Below, piece after piece: positions 35,594-45,245 of a stretch of 64,000 nt of DNA (position 1 is its first letter; each line of letters opens with the position of its first letter). The notes under the pieces were generated by a model. The model was not told where the DNA came from and ran no database searches. It saw only the letters and a list, made by a program, of their open reading frames with translations. The translations under genes were made by a program, and so were the position numbers. The stretch comes from Clostridioides difficile (GTDB lineage: Bacteria > Bacillota > Clostridia > Peptostreptococcales > Peptostreptococcaceae): NCBI GenBank assembly GCA_012955965.1, contig JABBZI010000002.1, positions 124,001 through 188,000 of the forward strand, in the 5' to 3' direction.

Positions 35594-36914
35594 ATAAAAC
35601 ATCTCCCATTAAATCGTATTCCATTGCATCATTTATTTGAACACTTACGAATTCTCCTACTTCAAGATTGTCTACACTTTTTACATATACTATACTGTCA
35701 ATTTCTTCCGCATCACCTTGTGTTCTTCCTGTATATACATTATCTTCTATCTGCTCTTCTATCAACACATCGTATGTCTTTCCTATTTTTTTGTCATTAA
35801 GTTCTTCAGATATTTTTTGTTGAATCATCATTAAAGTATCTCTTCTTTGTATCTTTACTTCTTCATCTATATGATTAGGTAGTCTATCTGCTGGTGTATC
35901 CTCTTCTCTTGAATATGCAAATGCACCAAGTCTGTCAAACTTAACTTCTTTTACAAAATCCACAAGTTGTTTAAAATCATCTTCTGTTTCACCAGGAAAT
36001 CCTACTATTATTGTGGTTCTAAGTATTGCATCTGGTATATTGCTTCTTATAAGATTTATTTTATTTAATATATCTTCTTTAGTAGTTTTTCTATTCATTA
36101 ATTTTAAAATATTGTTACTTGCATGTTGAATTGGCATATCAAAGTAACTACATATATTATCGTGTCTTTTTATAACTTGTACCAATTCTTCTGTTATAGA
36201 TTCTGGATATGAATACATAACTCTTATCCACTTAAATCCACCTATCTTTGCAAGTTCTTCTAAAAGTTCTGGCAATTTTTCTTTTCCATATAAATCAAAA
36301 CCATACTTTGTTGTATCCTGTGCTATAACTACAAGTTCTTTTACTCCAGATTCAGCTAATTTATTAGCTTCTTTAATTATATCTTCAAATTTTCTACTTC
36401 TATATTTACCTCTTAATTTTGGTATTATACAATAAGTGCAATTATTAGAACATCCTTCTCCAATTTTTAAATATGCCATATAACTAGGTGTAGATAGATA
36501 TCTTGGTAAATCTTCATTAAACACAAACTCTATATCATCAAGACTTACAATTTGGTGTTTTTCACTTAATTCTTTAAGTATCTCATCTATGTTCTGATAA
36601 CTACCTGTGCCTACTATAGCATCTATTTCTGGAATTTCAGCTTTTAATTCTTCAGAATATCTTTGTGCCAAACATCCTGTTACTATCAACAACTTTAAGT
36701 TACCAGTTTGTTTTAATTCTGCAAATTCTATTATTGTATCTATTGATTCTTGTTTAGCTGATTCTATAAATCCACATGTGTTTACTATAATTACATCAGC
36801 TTCTTCAAAATCTCCAATTAATTTATAGCCTTTTTTATTCAAAATTCCCATCATTATTTCTGCATCCACTAAATTTTTTGAGCATCCTAATGACTCCAAT
36901 GCTATTTTTAACAT
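35580..36914 (-). CDS. rimO: Ribosomal protein S12 methylthiotransferase RimO
   Basis: A 444-residue radical-SAM methylthiotransferase. The N-terminal domain has cluster cysteines in LGCSKN, VNTCGF and VTGCLAQRY. The radical-SAM motif is EGCSNNCTYCIIP (CxxxCxxC, about 147-159), and a TRAM domain lies in the last 70 residues. It adds a methylthio group to an Asp of ribosomal protein S12. RimO rather than MiaB is favoured by the compact TRAM end and the context with pgsA. GAAGGAG precedes the ATG, and it overlaps mnmH by 7 bases. Confidence 0.93.
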   Translation of the reverse strand: MLKIALESLGCSKNLVDAEIMMGILNKKGYKLIGDFEEADVIIVNTCGFIESAKQESIDTIIEFAELKQTGNLKLLIVTGCLAQRYSEELKAEIPEIDAIVGTGSYQNIDEILKELSEKHQIVSLDDIEFVFNEDLPRYLSTPSYMAYLKIGEGCSNNCTYCIIPKLRGKYRSRKFEDIIKEANKLAESGVKELVVIAQDTTKYGFDLYGKEKLPELLEELAKIGGFKWIRVMYSYPESITEELVQVIKRHDNICSYFDMPIQHASNNILKLMNRKTTKEDILNKINLIRSNIPDAILRTTIIVGFPGETEDDFKQLVDFVKEVKFDRLGAFAYSREEDTPADRLPNHIDEEVKIQRRDTLMMIQQKISEELNDKKIGKTYDVLIEEQIEDNVYTGRTQGDAEEIDSIVYVKSVDNLEVGEFVSVQINDAMEYDLMGDVLYELA

Positions 36915-37960
36915 TCTTTATCTCCTTCCAATATGCTCTTATATAGGTCCATGACATCTTCTAAAGCTTTTTGTGTATCATTAAAGTTTATAACTTTATT
37001 GTACTTATATTTCTCTACTGAATGCATGTAAAGTGGGTCATAATATTCTAAAAGATATCTTTTTACAAGCTCTTTATATTTACCTGACTCTAATAATTCA
37101 ATATAATCATCGACTACTTTATTACCCAATCTTTTTCTAAATTTATTTATACATTCTTTTAAAATCACGACATTATCTTTATCATAAATATAGTCTCTAC
37201 AAAGTCTGTTAACTCTATTTTCAATGTTACATTCTAATAGTATATGATATCCTTCTCGCGTCATTGCATCAAAAATCTCATTTGGAACTGTAACACTTCC
37301 TACTCGTTTACTTTCACTTTCAACAAATATATAATTCTCCTTTGAAAAAAATATACTTTCAAATAACTTGGTTTCAAAATTCTTTTGAGATGGTGGCTTC
37401 TTATCAAATGTTATAAAACCAAAAGTAGACCCACTATTTTTAGCTATACCTTCCAAGTCTAATACATCTATTGCTTTTTCTTCTAATAAATGTAATAAAT
37501 CGGTCTTTCCTACTCCAGTCAAACCATGAACAGATACAAAGTTTTTTGTATCCATTGCATTTCTTAAATACTCTAAAACAAAGTTTCTATAGGCCTTATA
37601 TCCGCCTTCAAGTTGATATACATTTACACCTAATGATGACAATACATTTACTATACTTCCACTTCTCATCCCACCTCTTGCACAATATATAACAATATTA
37701 TTATAATTTGTTGCAAGATTTGCTGCTTGTAAATACATATCTTTTAACTTATACGAGACATAGTCAAAACCCTTTTGTATTGCTTCATGTTTTCCTTGCA
37801 TTTTATAGATTGTTCCAACTTCATTATGCTCATTATTTTTAAAGATAGGCATATTAATCGCATTTAATATATGGTCTTCTTCATATTCACCTTCTGTTCT
37901 TACATCTACAAATATTACTTTCTCTAGCTTAAGTGCTTCTTCTATTTTTATAACTGACAA
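36908..37960 (-). CDS. mnmH: tRNA 2-selenouridine synthase
   Basis: A 350-residue fusion. The N-terminal rhodanese domain (1-125) has the catalytic Cys in IYCARGGMRSGS, and the C-terminal P-loop domain starts with GLTGVGKTD (about 145-153). It replaces sulfur by selenium in 2-thiouridine at the tRNA wobble position via a geranylated intermediate, using selenophosphate. The start is TTG, with its GAAGGTG site inside the last codons of ftsK, so the two genes are tightly coupled. Its presence implies a selenophosphate supply (selD) elsewhere in the genome. Confidence 0.92.
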   Translation of the reverse strand: MSVIKIEEALKLEKVIFVDVRTEGEYEEDHILNAINMPIFKNNEHNEVGTIYKMQGKHEAIQKGFDYVSYKLKDMYLQAANLATNYNNIVIYCARGGMRSGSIVNVLSSLGVNVYQLEGGYKAYRNFVLEYLRNAMDTKNFVSVHGLTGVGKTDLLHLLEEKAIDVLDLEGIAKNSGSTFGFITFDKKPPSQKNFETKLFESIFFSKENYIFVESESKRVGSVTVPNEIFDAMTREGYHILLECNIENRVNRLCRDYIYDKDNVVILKECINKFRKRLGNKVVDDYIELLESGKYKELVKRYLLEYYDPLYMHSVEKYKYNKVINFNDTQKALEDVMDLYKSILEGDKEC

Positions 37961-37962
37961 TT

Positions 37963-40374
37963 CTATTCACCTTCTAAATTCTGCAAATCTTGTTTGCTTA
38001 TTAATACCTTTCTTGGTTTACTTCCCTCACTAGCTCCAATTATTCCTCTTTCCTCCATAGAATCTATAAGTCTAGCTGCTCTATTAAATCCTATTTTAAA
38101 TCTTCTTTGTAACATAGAAGCAGATGCTTGACCACTTTCCACTACAAATTCTATTGCCTCACTCAAGAATTCATCTTCATCACTACTCTTTGAAGTATTA
38201 ACCTTAGATATAGTTTCAATTATATCTTCTTCATATTTTATTCCATCTTTAACCTGACTTTTTACAAAATCAATTACTTTTTCTGACTCGCTCTCTGATA
38301 TGAATGCACCTTGAAGCCTAACTGGCTTTGCTGCACCAAGTGGGTAAAATAACATATCTCCTTTACCTAGAAGTTTTTCTGCACCACCCATATCAAGTAT
38401 TGTTCTTGAATCAGTTTGAGATGATACTGCAAATGCTATTCTAGATGGTATATTAGCTTTTATAACCCCTGTTATAACGTCAACAGAAGGTCTTTGAGTT
38501 GCTACAATCAAATGCATTCCTGCAGCTCTTGCCATTTGGGCTAGTCTACAAATATAGTCTTCCACATCATTTGCACTTGCCATCATTAAGTCTGCCAACT
38601 CGTCTATTATTATTACTATTTTAGGTAATTTTTCTTCAGATTTCTCATTATAACTTGTTACATCTTTTACTTGAGCATCTGCAAATAGTTTATATCGTCT
38701 ATTCATCTCAGTAACTGCCCAGTTCAAAGCATTAGCAGCTTTTTTAGGGTCAGTAACTACTGGTATTAATAGATGTGGTATCCCATTATAATTTGCAAGT
38801 TCAACTACTTTTGGGTCTATCAATAGTAACTTTACTTCGTCAGGATTTGCCTTATATAATATACTACTTATTAATGTGTTTACACATACACTCTTTCCTG
38901 AACCTGTAGAACCAGCTATTAATAAGTGTGGCATCTTACCTATATCTCCAATTATAATTTTACCTGCTACATCTTTTCCAAGCCCCATTGCAAGAGGAGA
39001 ATTAAAATTATTGAATTCTTCACTTTCCAAGACTTCTCTTACTCCAACCATTTGAGCCTCTTCATTTGGAACTTCTATTCCAATTGCACTTTTTCCAGGA
39101 ATTGGTGCTTCAATTCTTATGCTTTTAGCTGCTAAACTTAGAGCTATATCATCAGTTAAATTTACTATTTTGCTTACTTTGACTCCTGGACTTGGCTGTA
39201 TCTCATATCTAGTTATAGTAGGCCCAACTGTAACTTGATTAATTTTCGCCTCTACTCCAAAATCGGATAATGTCTTTTCCAAAAGAGAAGCATTTTTTAA
39301 CACTTTCTTTTTGCCATTTTCATCAGATTTCTTATTTACTTTATTTAAGAGTTCAATACTAGGTTTCTTATAATTCGAATAGTCTTCATTAACTGGCTCT
39401 GCTATGATACTCATAGGTTGAGTTTTTTCTATATTTAAGTTAGGTTTTTTTATATCAACTTTTTTTTCTGGTTTAGTATCTACAACTGAGCTTTCATTTG
39501 TAGCTTTTTGTAATTCCTTTAAAACATCTAACTCTGGCATACTTTGAGTTCCTTCCAATATTTCTAGATACTCATCTTCTGCTTTATTAAATCCAACTAT
39601 TTTAATAGTCTTATCATCTACACCATCAGTATTTTCTTCTTCAAAATATTCCTCTTCTTCATCCTCATCGTTACGACCTTTTGACATTAATCCTTTAAAG
39701 AAACCTGGTTTCTTGTTTATAGTAGTGTCATCTACTTCGTCAGTCATCATATCTATTGCAGATTTCTTCATATTTGCAATCTTATCTTTAAATGTTAAAT
39801 TACTGTCTTTTGATGCTTTAGATTTTGATTTTGCATTTGATACCAAATCTTTTATAGAAATATTAAATATAAACATGATAGAAAGTATAAGGGCAAATAT
39901 ACTTATCAACCATCCACCTGCTAGACCAAATACTTTACTCATATAATACGCGATAGTAGTTGCTATCAAACCACTACCTTGTCCACTTACACCCATTTTC
40001 ATGACATCATCAAACATGTTACCTTTTAGTGGACTATCTACAGGAAGAGTTCCTGCATTTAATAATCCGTAAAATACAAAGATAAATAAAATAATTATGT
40101 AGTATAATTTAGTCTTTCTTAGTCTATATATATATTCATTCCCATCAAAAAATCCTAAAAGTCCTGTTATAATTACTATAAATGGTATTGCTATGGAAAG
40201 CCCTCCAAATAGTCCTTTAAAAAGATTCTGCATTAACACAGGTACCCATCCCATAGAGTTAGAATTTAAACTATATAATAAAAATACACCTATAAATATC
40301 GTTATCAAATTATGATATTCTGCGTTAAAACTTAAGGTATTTACCTTCTTTTTTTTCTTCTTTTTCGTGGCCAT
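37963..40374 (-). CDS. ftsK: DNA translocase FtsK/SpoIIIE
   Basis: An 803-residue protein with four N-terminal membrane helices (about 25-175), a charged linker (180-330), and the motor domain with Walker A GSTGSGKS (about 490-497) and Walker [13 protein letters not shown]. The last 65 residues are a winged-helix gamma domain ([29 protein letters not shown]) that reads polar DNA motifs. It pumps chromosomal DNA through the division or spore septum. The ATG at 40374 follows AAGGAG by 8 bases, and a GTG at 40383 overlaps that site. From this sequence I cannot say whether it acts in division or only in sporulation. Confidence 0.95.
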   Translation of the reverse strand: MATKKKKKKKVNTLSFNAEYHNLITIFIGVFLLYSLNSNSMGWVPVLMQNLFKGLFGGLSIAIPFIVIITGLLGFFDGNEYIYRLRKTKLYYIIILFIFVFYGLLNAGTLPVDSPLKGNMFDDVMKMGVSGQGSGLIATTIAYYMSKVFGLAGGWLISIFALILSIMFIFNISIKDLVSNAKSKSKASKDSNLTFKDKIANMKKSAIDMMTDEVDDTTINKKPGFFKGLMSKGRNDEDEEEEYFEEENTDGVDDKTIKIVGFNKAEDEYLEILEGTQSMPELDVLKELQKATNESSVVDTKPEKKVDIKKPNLNIEKTQPMSIIAEPVNEDYSNYKKPSIELLNKVNKKSDENGKKKVLKNASLLEKTLSDFGVEAKINQVTVGPTITRYEIQPSPGVKVSKIVNLTDDIALSLAAKSIRIEAPIPGKSAIGIEVPNEEAQMVGVREVLESEEFNNFNSPLAMGLGKDVAGKIIIGDIGKMPHLLIAGSTGSGKSVCVNTLISSILYKANPDEVKLLLIDPKVVELANYNGIPHLLIPVVTDPKKAANALNWAVTEMNRRYKLFADAQVKDVTSYNEKSEEKLPKIVIIIDELADLMMASANDVEDYICRLAQMARAAGMHLIVATQRPSVDVITGVIKANIPSRIAFAVSSQTDSRTILDMGGAEKLLGKGDMLFYPLGAAKPVRLQGAFISESESEKVIDFVKSQVKDGIKYEEDIIETISKVNTSKSSDEDEFLSEAIEFVVESGQASASMLQRRFKIGFNRAARLIDSMEERGIIGASEGSKPRKVLISKQDLQNLEGE

Positions 40375-40417
40375 TAATATCACTCCTTATTTTTAGCAAG
40401 TTTTACCCCTTCACAGC

Positions 40418-40440
40418 AAAAAGTGCTAATGCCTTAACAC
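40418..40440 (-). terminator. Terminator between tepA and ftsK
   Basis: On the minus strand GTGTTAA (40434-40440) pairs with TTAGCAC (40423-40429), with one wobble, followed by TTTTTG. A short but plausible intrinsic terminator. Confidence 0.6.
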
Positions 40441-40496
40441 TAACACTCCTACTTTATTACATCATTATATCATAAATTTTATTATTTAAACAAACT

Positions 40497-41231
40497 TTAA
40501 TCATTATTTTTTTCTTCGTCAGATTCTTTTATAAGCTCTTTTAATTTTTTAAGAGCTTCCTTTAGTCCTCCAACTTCATCTATAAGCCCATAATCTACGG
40601 CTTCTTTTCCTATCAATACACTACCAACATCACTTACAAGCTCATCTTTTTCATGCATAAGTTTCTCAAGTACATCTTTTTTGATATTTGAGGTTCTTAT
40701 TATAAACTGAATTATTCTATCTTGCATCTTTTTAAAATACTCAAAAGTTTCATTTATACCAATCACAAGACCAGTAGTTCTCACAGGATGTATAATCATG
40801 GTTGCTGTTGGTGCTATAAATGAGTAATCCCCTGCTGTAGCAAGAGGAACACCTATACTATGGCTACCTCCTAGAACAAGAGTAACCACTTTCTTAGATG
40901 TACTGTTTAAAAGTTCTGCAATAGCTAGACCAGCCTCAATATCTCCTCCAACAGTGTTTAAAACAACTAGCACTCCTTTAACCTCATTGCTTTCCTCAAT
41001 TGAATATAACATTGGAATTATATGTTCATATTTTGTGGCTTTTTTTTGAGGATTTCCTATAAAATGACCTTCAATTTCTCCAATTATAGTTAAACACTGA
41101 GTATCTTTAGGAGGTTGAGGTGGCATTTCATTAGTACCAAATTGCTTTATACATTCTCTTTCTTCACAGCTAGATTCTCTTCTACAACTATCTTTATCAA
41201 ATGATTCATTATCTTCTCTACAATCTTTCAT
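40497..41231 (-). CDS. tepA: ClpP-fold serine protease TepA/YlmA-type
   Basis: A 244-residue protein with a ClpP/crotonase-fold core: VLVVLNTVGGDIEAGLAIAELL, the nucleophile region LGGSHSIGVPLATAGDYSFIAPTATMIIHP, which provides the Ser and His, and a later Asp region. The first 40 residues are unusual, with four Cys and many charged residues and no signal peptide. In Bacillus the equivalent TepA helps degrade signal peptides and lies next to spoIIIE, as here. AGGAG precedes the ATG. Confidence 0.88.
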   Translation of the reverse strand: MKDCREDNESFDKDSCRRESSCEERECIKQFGTNEMPPQPPKDTQCLTIIGEIEGHFIGNPQKKATKYEHIIPMLYSIEESNEVKGVLVVLNTVGGDIEAGLAIAELLNSTSKKVVTLVLGGSHSIGVPLATAGDYSFIAPTATMIIHPVRTTGLVIGINETFEYFKKMQDRIIQFIIRTSNIKKDVLEKLMHEKDELVSDVGSVLIGKEAVDYGLIDEVGGLKEALKKLKELIKESDEEKNND

Positions 41232-41343
41232 AAAAAAACTCCTATCAAAATTATATTTAACTTAGTTTTACCAAATAAATCAAATATATTAAGATATACA
41301 TAAAATTATTAATATTTGAATAGAAATAATTGTATTATAGTGT

Positions 41344-42567
41344 TTATTTTACATAAAATTGTTGGTGTATTGCATGTACTGCTGTGTGCATATCTTCTTC
41401 GCTAACTAAACAAGATATAGTCATATTTGAGTCTGATGTTTGTAAAAGAGATACTCCTGCCTTTGATAAGCCTCTAACTACCTTTGACATGATACCAGAC
41501 ATTTCATCTGCAATTCTTGAACATATCAATGTGACTTTGGCACAATCTCTATTTACTTCATAATCCAATTCAAATTTATCTAGTATTTCCTTTAACACTT
41601 TTATATCAGCATCTTCAATAACAAACGCTTTTTCTGATATAAAGAAGTTTATCATATCTATAGTTATAAGTTTATCTTCTATCTCATTTAATACTTCTGT
41701 AAACACTTCTTCTGCTGATTTAATCTTAACTTGTGCTACACTATCTTTATTTGCAACAGCAACATTAAAGTCTTTTTCTTGTTCATATTCTATATTTTCT
41801 TCTAAGTGTCTACATAAAGAACCTATTTTTGTACCTTCAAAAGTTGGGTTCATTGTATTTTTTATAGCTAAAGTTATATTGCCACTTTTAGCTAATTGTA
41901 CTGCTCTTGGGTGTATTACCTTTGCTCCTTTATCAGCCATTTGGAATACTTCTTCATAATTTATAAAACTCAATACTTTAGCATTTGGTTCTACTCTAGG
42001 GTCTGCTGTCATTATACCATCCACATCAGTGTAAATTTCAACTGTTTCACATTCTAAAGCTTTACCAATAGCAACTGCTGATGTATCACTTCCTCCTCTT
42101 CCAAGGGTAGTTATTTCTCCATCATCTGTTACACCTTGGAATCCAGCGATAACTACAACTTTGCCACTATCTAAAGCTCTTTTTACCTTCTTAGGATTTA
42201 TATATTTTATTTTTGCATTAGAATATTCATCACTTGTAATTATACCTGCTTGTTGACCAGTAAAGAAAACAGATTCTATCCCTTGTGCATTCAATAAATT
42301 AGCAAGAATTGTTCCTGATATTATTTCACCACAAGACATGATTAAATCAAGCTCCCTCTTCTTTGGTTCCTCATTCACTGCACTACACAAATTTATAAGT
42401 GTATCTGTTGCATATGGAGCTCCTTTTCTACCCATTGCTGAAACTACTAATACTAATTGTAATTCTTCATCATTCTCTTTGTATGCTTTTACTATCTTAC
42501 ATACTTCATTCATTTTTTCATATGATTCTACTGATGTCCCACCAAACTTTTGCACTAAAATACTCAT
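41344..42567 (-). CDS. dapG: Aspartate kinase
   Basis: A 407-residue enzyme that phosphorylates aspartate in the first step of the lysine, diaminopimelate, threonine and methionine pathway. The kinase core begins VQKFGGTSVES, has LGRGGSDTSAVAIGKAL and YTDVDGIMTADPR, and the last 140 residues form two ACT domains for feedback control (SKAGVSLLQTSDSNMTISCLV). Its place between ymxH and tepA matches Bacillus dapG, the diaminopimelate-sensitive form. Specificity here is inferred from synteny. AGGAGG precedes the ATG. Confidence 0.92.
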   Translation of the reverse strand: MSILVQKFGGTSVESYEKMNEVCKIVKAYKENDEELQLVLVVSAMGRKGAPYATDTLINLCSAVNEEPKKRELDLIMSCGEIISGTILANLLNAQGIESVFFTGQQAGIITSDEYSNAKIKYINPKKVKRALDSGKVVVIAGFQGVTDDGEITTLGRGGSDTSAVAIGKALECETVEIYTDVDGIMTADPRVEPNAKVLSFINYEEVFQMADKGAKVIHPRAVQLAKSGNITLAIKNTMNPTFEGTKIGSLCRHLEENIEYEQEKDFNVAVANKDSVAQVKIKSAEEVFTEVLNEIEDKLITIDMINFFISEKAFVIEDADIKVLKEILDKFELDYEVNRDCAKVTLICSRIADEMSGIMSKVVRGLSKAGVSLLQTSDSNMTISCLVSEEDMHTAVHAIHQQFYVK

Positions 42568-42576
42568 TTTTTCCTC

Positions 42577-42822
42577 CTAAATATATCCCTCATATTCTAT
42601 AATTATCATGTCATTACCTATTTTTTTCACATTTCTCCATGGTACTTCTAAAAATGACTTATCCTTTCTTCTGGCAAAAAAACCTTTTTCTTTTGGAATT
42701 AAAAGCGCTAATATACCGCCTGTAGTTTCATCTAGTATAAGGTCACATTCTCCAATGACCCCCAATCTTTCTCCTGTGACCAAGTTAACTATTTCCTTAC
42801 CTGCTATTTCAGATAAATTCAT
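42577..42822 (-). CDS. ymxH: PRC-barrel protein YmxH/YlmC
   Basis: An 81-residue single PRC-barrel domain (MNLSEIAGKEIVNLVTGERLGVIGECDLILDE at the start, FLEVPWRNVKKIGNDMIIIE at the end). The YmxH/YlmC family is found in spore formers; its exact role is not established. It lies 9 bases upstream of dapG and downstream of the M16 peptidase gene, the same order as in Bacillus. GGAGG precedes the ATG. Confidence 0.88.
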   Translation of the reverse strand: MNLSEIAGKEIVNLVTGERLGVIGECDLILDETTGGILALLIPKEKGFFARRKDKSFLEVPWRNVKKIGNDMIIIEYEGYI

Positions 42823-42857
42823 ATTTTTATACCTCCAGAGATTTACTTTTTAAGATA

Positions 42858-44105
42858 TCAATCCAGATGCAGAATCTTTTCTACATCTCTTCCAACTATA
42901 CATGTACCAATATTTTCGATATTGAATACCTTATCAACAACTTTTTTTATTGAATTAACATCAACATTATTTATACATTCAAGTATTTCATCTGTAGTTT
43001 TTACTTTTTTGCTAAGTAACATAGCTTTACCAGTAGACATCATTCTACTGCTAGTACTTTCTAAATCCAATATATAATTGCCTTTTAATTGTTCCTTACT
43101 TTCAGATATTTCTTTTTCTGTAAGATAATTTTTTCTTATATCTTCAATTTCTTTCTTTATTAAATTATAAACATCTTGCAAATTTTCTGTACTCATACTT
43201 GCAAATATACCTAATTCACCACATTTTCTGTACAATGTCTGTGATGAGTATATGGAATATACTAAACCTTTTTCCTCCCTTATTTTCTGAAAAAGTCTTG
43301 AGCTTATACTTCCACCAAAAATATTATTCACTACTGCCATTGAATATACTTCATCATCATTTTCAGATGGAATACCTTTTAGGCACATAGCTAAGTTTAC
43401 CTGTTCAGTATCTTTATTTTTTGATATAAAACAAGGATTAAACTCAGCCTCACTTATTTCTATATTCAACTTTTTATTTTCCCAGTGTCCAAATTTCGAT
43501 TTGATTTTATCTACCATATCATCAAAATTAAAGTTTCCGGCTATAGAAATAACAGCATTATTTGGAATATAATACTTATTTAAGTATTCTAACATAGATT
43601 CCCTAGTTATATTATATAGAGAATCTTTTGTACCAATTATATTCATTCCTAAACCATCATTAGCATATATATTTTCTACCAATAAATCATAAGATAAGTC
43701 ATCTGGTGAATCTTCATACATCTTAAGTTCTTCCAATATTATAAGTCTTTCCTTATCTATATCATTTTTATCAAATCTAGAATTTAGTATCATATCACTT
43801 AATACATCAATCCCTCTATCTATATGCTCATCTATTAATTTTACATAATAACATGTACATTCTTTACTTGTAAATGCATTTATTTGCCCACCTAAATTGT
43901 CTATTGAGCTAGCAATCTCCTTTGATGTTCTGTTTTTGGTTCCTTTAAACATCATATGCTCTATAAAATGAGAAGTTCCACTCACCAGTGCTTCTTCTAT
44001 TCTAGAGCCTGCATTTATCCAAATACCTAATGTTATTGACTTTAGATATGGTATTTCTTCACCAATTATTGTAAGCCCATTTTCCAGTGTTTTTGTCTTA
44101 TACAT
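42858..44105 (-). CDS. mlpA: M16-family zinc peptidase (MlpA/PepR)
   Basis: A 415-residue processing-peptidase-like enzyme. The inverted zinc motif is HFIEHMMFKGT (HxxEH, about 47-51), with the downstream zinc Glu about 75 residues later. The C-terminal half contains the second M16 domain, GSISSRLFQKIREEKGLVYSIYS, typical of the Arg-Tyr region. The family degrades small peptides in the cytoplasm. Position next to ylxY and ymxH matches Bacillus mlpA. AGGAG precedes the ATG. Confidence 0.92.
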   Translation of the reverse strand: MYKTKTLENGLTIIGEEIPYLKSITLGIWINAGSRIEEALVSGTSHFIEHMMFKGTKNRTSKEIASSIDNLGGQINAFTSKECTCYYVKLIDEHIDRGIDVLSDMILNSRFDKNDIDKERLIILEELKMYEDSPDDLSYDLLVENIYANDGLGMNIIGTKDSLYNITRESMLEYLNKYYIPNNAVISIAGNFNFDDMVDKIKSKFGHWENKKLNIEISEAEFNPCFISKNKDTEQVNLAMCLKGIPSENDDEVYSMAVVNNIFGGSISSRLFQKIREEKGLVYSIYSSQTLYRKCGELGIFASMSTENLQDVYNLIKKEIEDIRKNYLTEKEISESKEQLKGNYILDLESTSSRMMSTGKAMLLSKKVKTTDEILECINNVDVNSIKKVVDKVFNIENIGTCIVGRDVEKILHLD

Positions 44106-44261
44106 TACATTCTCCTAAAAATTTATTCTTTGTTTTATATTGGATTATTGAAAACACTATGTTTTAATTATATTTATTTTTATATGTATTACATTATAAG
44201 TCAGTCTTTTAATTAATTCAACTACAACTTATGCAATCTTAATCAAATATTTATACTTTGT

Positions 44262-45005
44262 CTACTTAAACACATCACTTAGTTTACCTGGTTTTAATCC
44301 TTTTTCCCTTACAATTGCTATAATATCATCTATACATTTTGTGGTTGCATCTGTTGGGTGCATTAAGATTATGCTATTATCTTTAATATCTTTTTTCTTC
44401 ATTCTATCAATTATTACTTCTGGTTGGTCTTTATATTTCCAGTCTATAGTGTCAGCATCCCATTTTATTGATGTATATCCCAATGCTTTGGCAGCTTTTA
44501 CTGTTTCTGGACCGAAGGAACCTGCTGGTGCTTGAAAAAATTTAGTTTTTTCATTTATGATTTCTTCAATTATTTTTTTAGATGTTTCTATTTGTTCATA
44601 ATTATCCTCATATGATAGTGTCGAATAATCTAAATGTTTGTATCCATGATTGCCTATTTCATGCCCCTGTTTTTTTATCTTTAATAATTCATCCTTATTC
44701 TTTTCTGCCCACTTACCTGTCACATTAAAAGTAATTTTTACATTTTCCTTTTTAAGTGTTTCTAAAATGGATTCTACATACTCCGTTTCCCATCCAAGGT
44801 CTATATTACAAGTTAATGCAACATATCCACTTTTATCTTTTGTTCCTCTTTCATATGGTAAGTCTACCCCATTAAAAAAGTTGAATACTGGTTTATTATT
44901 GAACATTTTTAATACCATTACTCCTCCTGATAGCCCTAATAATAAAACTAAAATCAGTATTATTATTTTCTTGAGTTTACTCTTGTTAAGTACCATCATT
45001 ATCAT
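44262..45005 (-). CDS. ylxY: YlxY-type polysaccharide deacetylase, membrane-anchored
   Basis: A 247-residue protein with an N-terminal membrane helix (about 12-32) and an extracellular NodB-like domain. Motif 2 HEIGNHGYKH (metal-binding His) is intact, while motif 1 reads TCNIDLGW rather than TFDDG and motif 3 reads FQAPAGSFG rather than RxPxG. This is typical of the PdaB/YlxY subgroup, which may be altered or inactive. It may act on peptidoglycan during sporulation. Synteny with mlpA and pnp supports the name; two genes are inserted before pnp. GGGGGAG precedes the ATG. Confidence 0.82.
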   Translation of the reverse strand: MIMMVLNKSKLKKIIILILVLLLGLSGGVMVLKMFNNKPVFNFFNGVDLPYERGTKDKSGYVALTCNIDLGWETEYVESILETLKKENVKITFNVTGKWAEKNKDELLKIKKQGHEIGNHGYKHLDYSTLSYEDNYEQIETSKKIIEEIINEKTKFFQAPAGSFGPETVKAAKALGYTSIKWDADTIDWKYKDQPEVIIDRMKKKDIKDNSIILMHPTDATTKCIDDIIAIVREKGLKPGKLSDVFK

Positions 45006-45157
45006 TAAAACTCCCCCTAATTATGTACAAATTGTTTCTTATTTAATACTATTAAAAGAAATCTTTATTTATGCACTAAATATGATGCAAATACTTTTCC
45101 ATATATCAGCATAATTTATATTGGTAATGTGTTTTGATATTACTTTTAATATGTAAA

Positions 45158-45187
45158 AAAGCTCTGTTATTTTGCCAACAGAGCTTT
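45158..45187 (-). terminator. Terminator of the marR-MFS operon
   Basis: AAAGCTCTGTT (45158-45168) pairs with AACAGAGCTTT (45177-45187). On the minus strand a T6 run follows the stem. Confidence 0.85.
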
Positions 45188-45245
45188 CAAGTTCTACTCA
45201 AAAATATTTTCTAGTTATTAAAGTATTTTTACCTAATCATAAATT

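Noticed and set aside
44151-44165. Palindrome AAAACACTATGTTTT upstream of mlpA, resembling the PadR operator
   Set aside because: It lacks the AGTACT centre and has three bases fewer between the arms, and it is not in a TTGTGY-N17-TATTAT frame.
44262-45005. Altered NodB motifs in the ylxY deacetylase as a novel inactivation
   Set aside because: Similar motif changes are usual in the PdaB/YlxY subgroup, so this is not special to this window.
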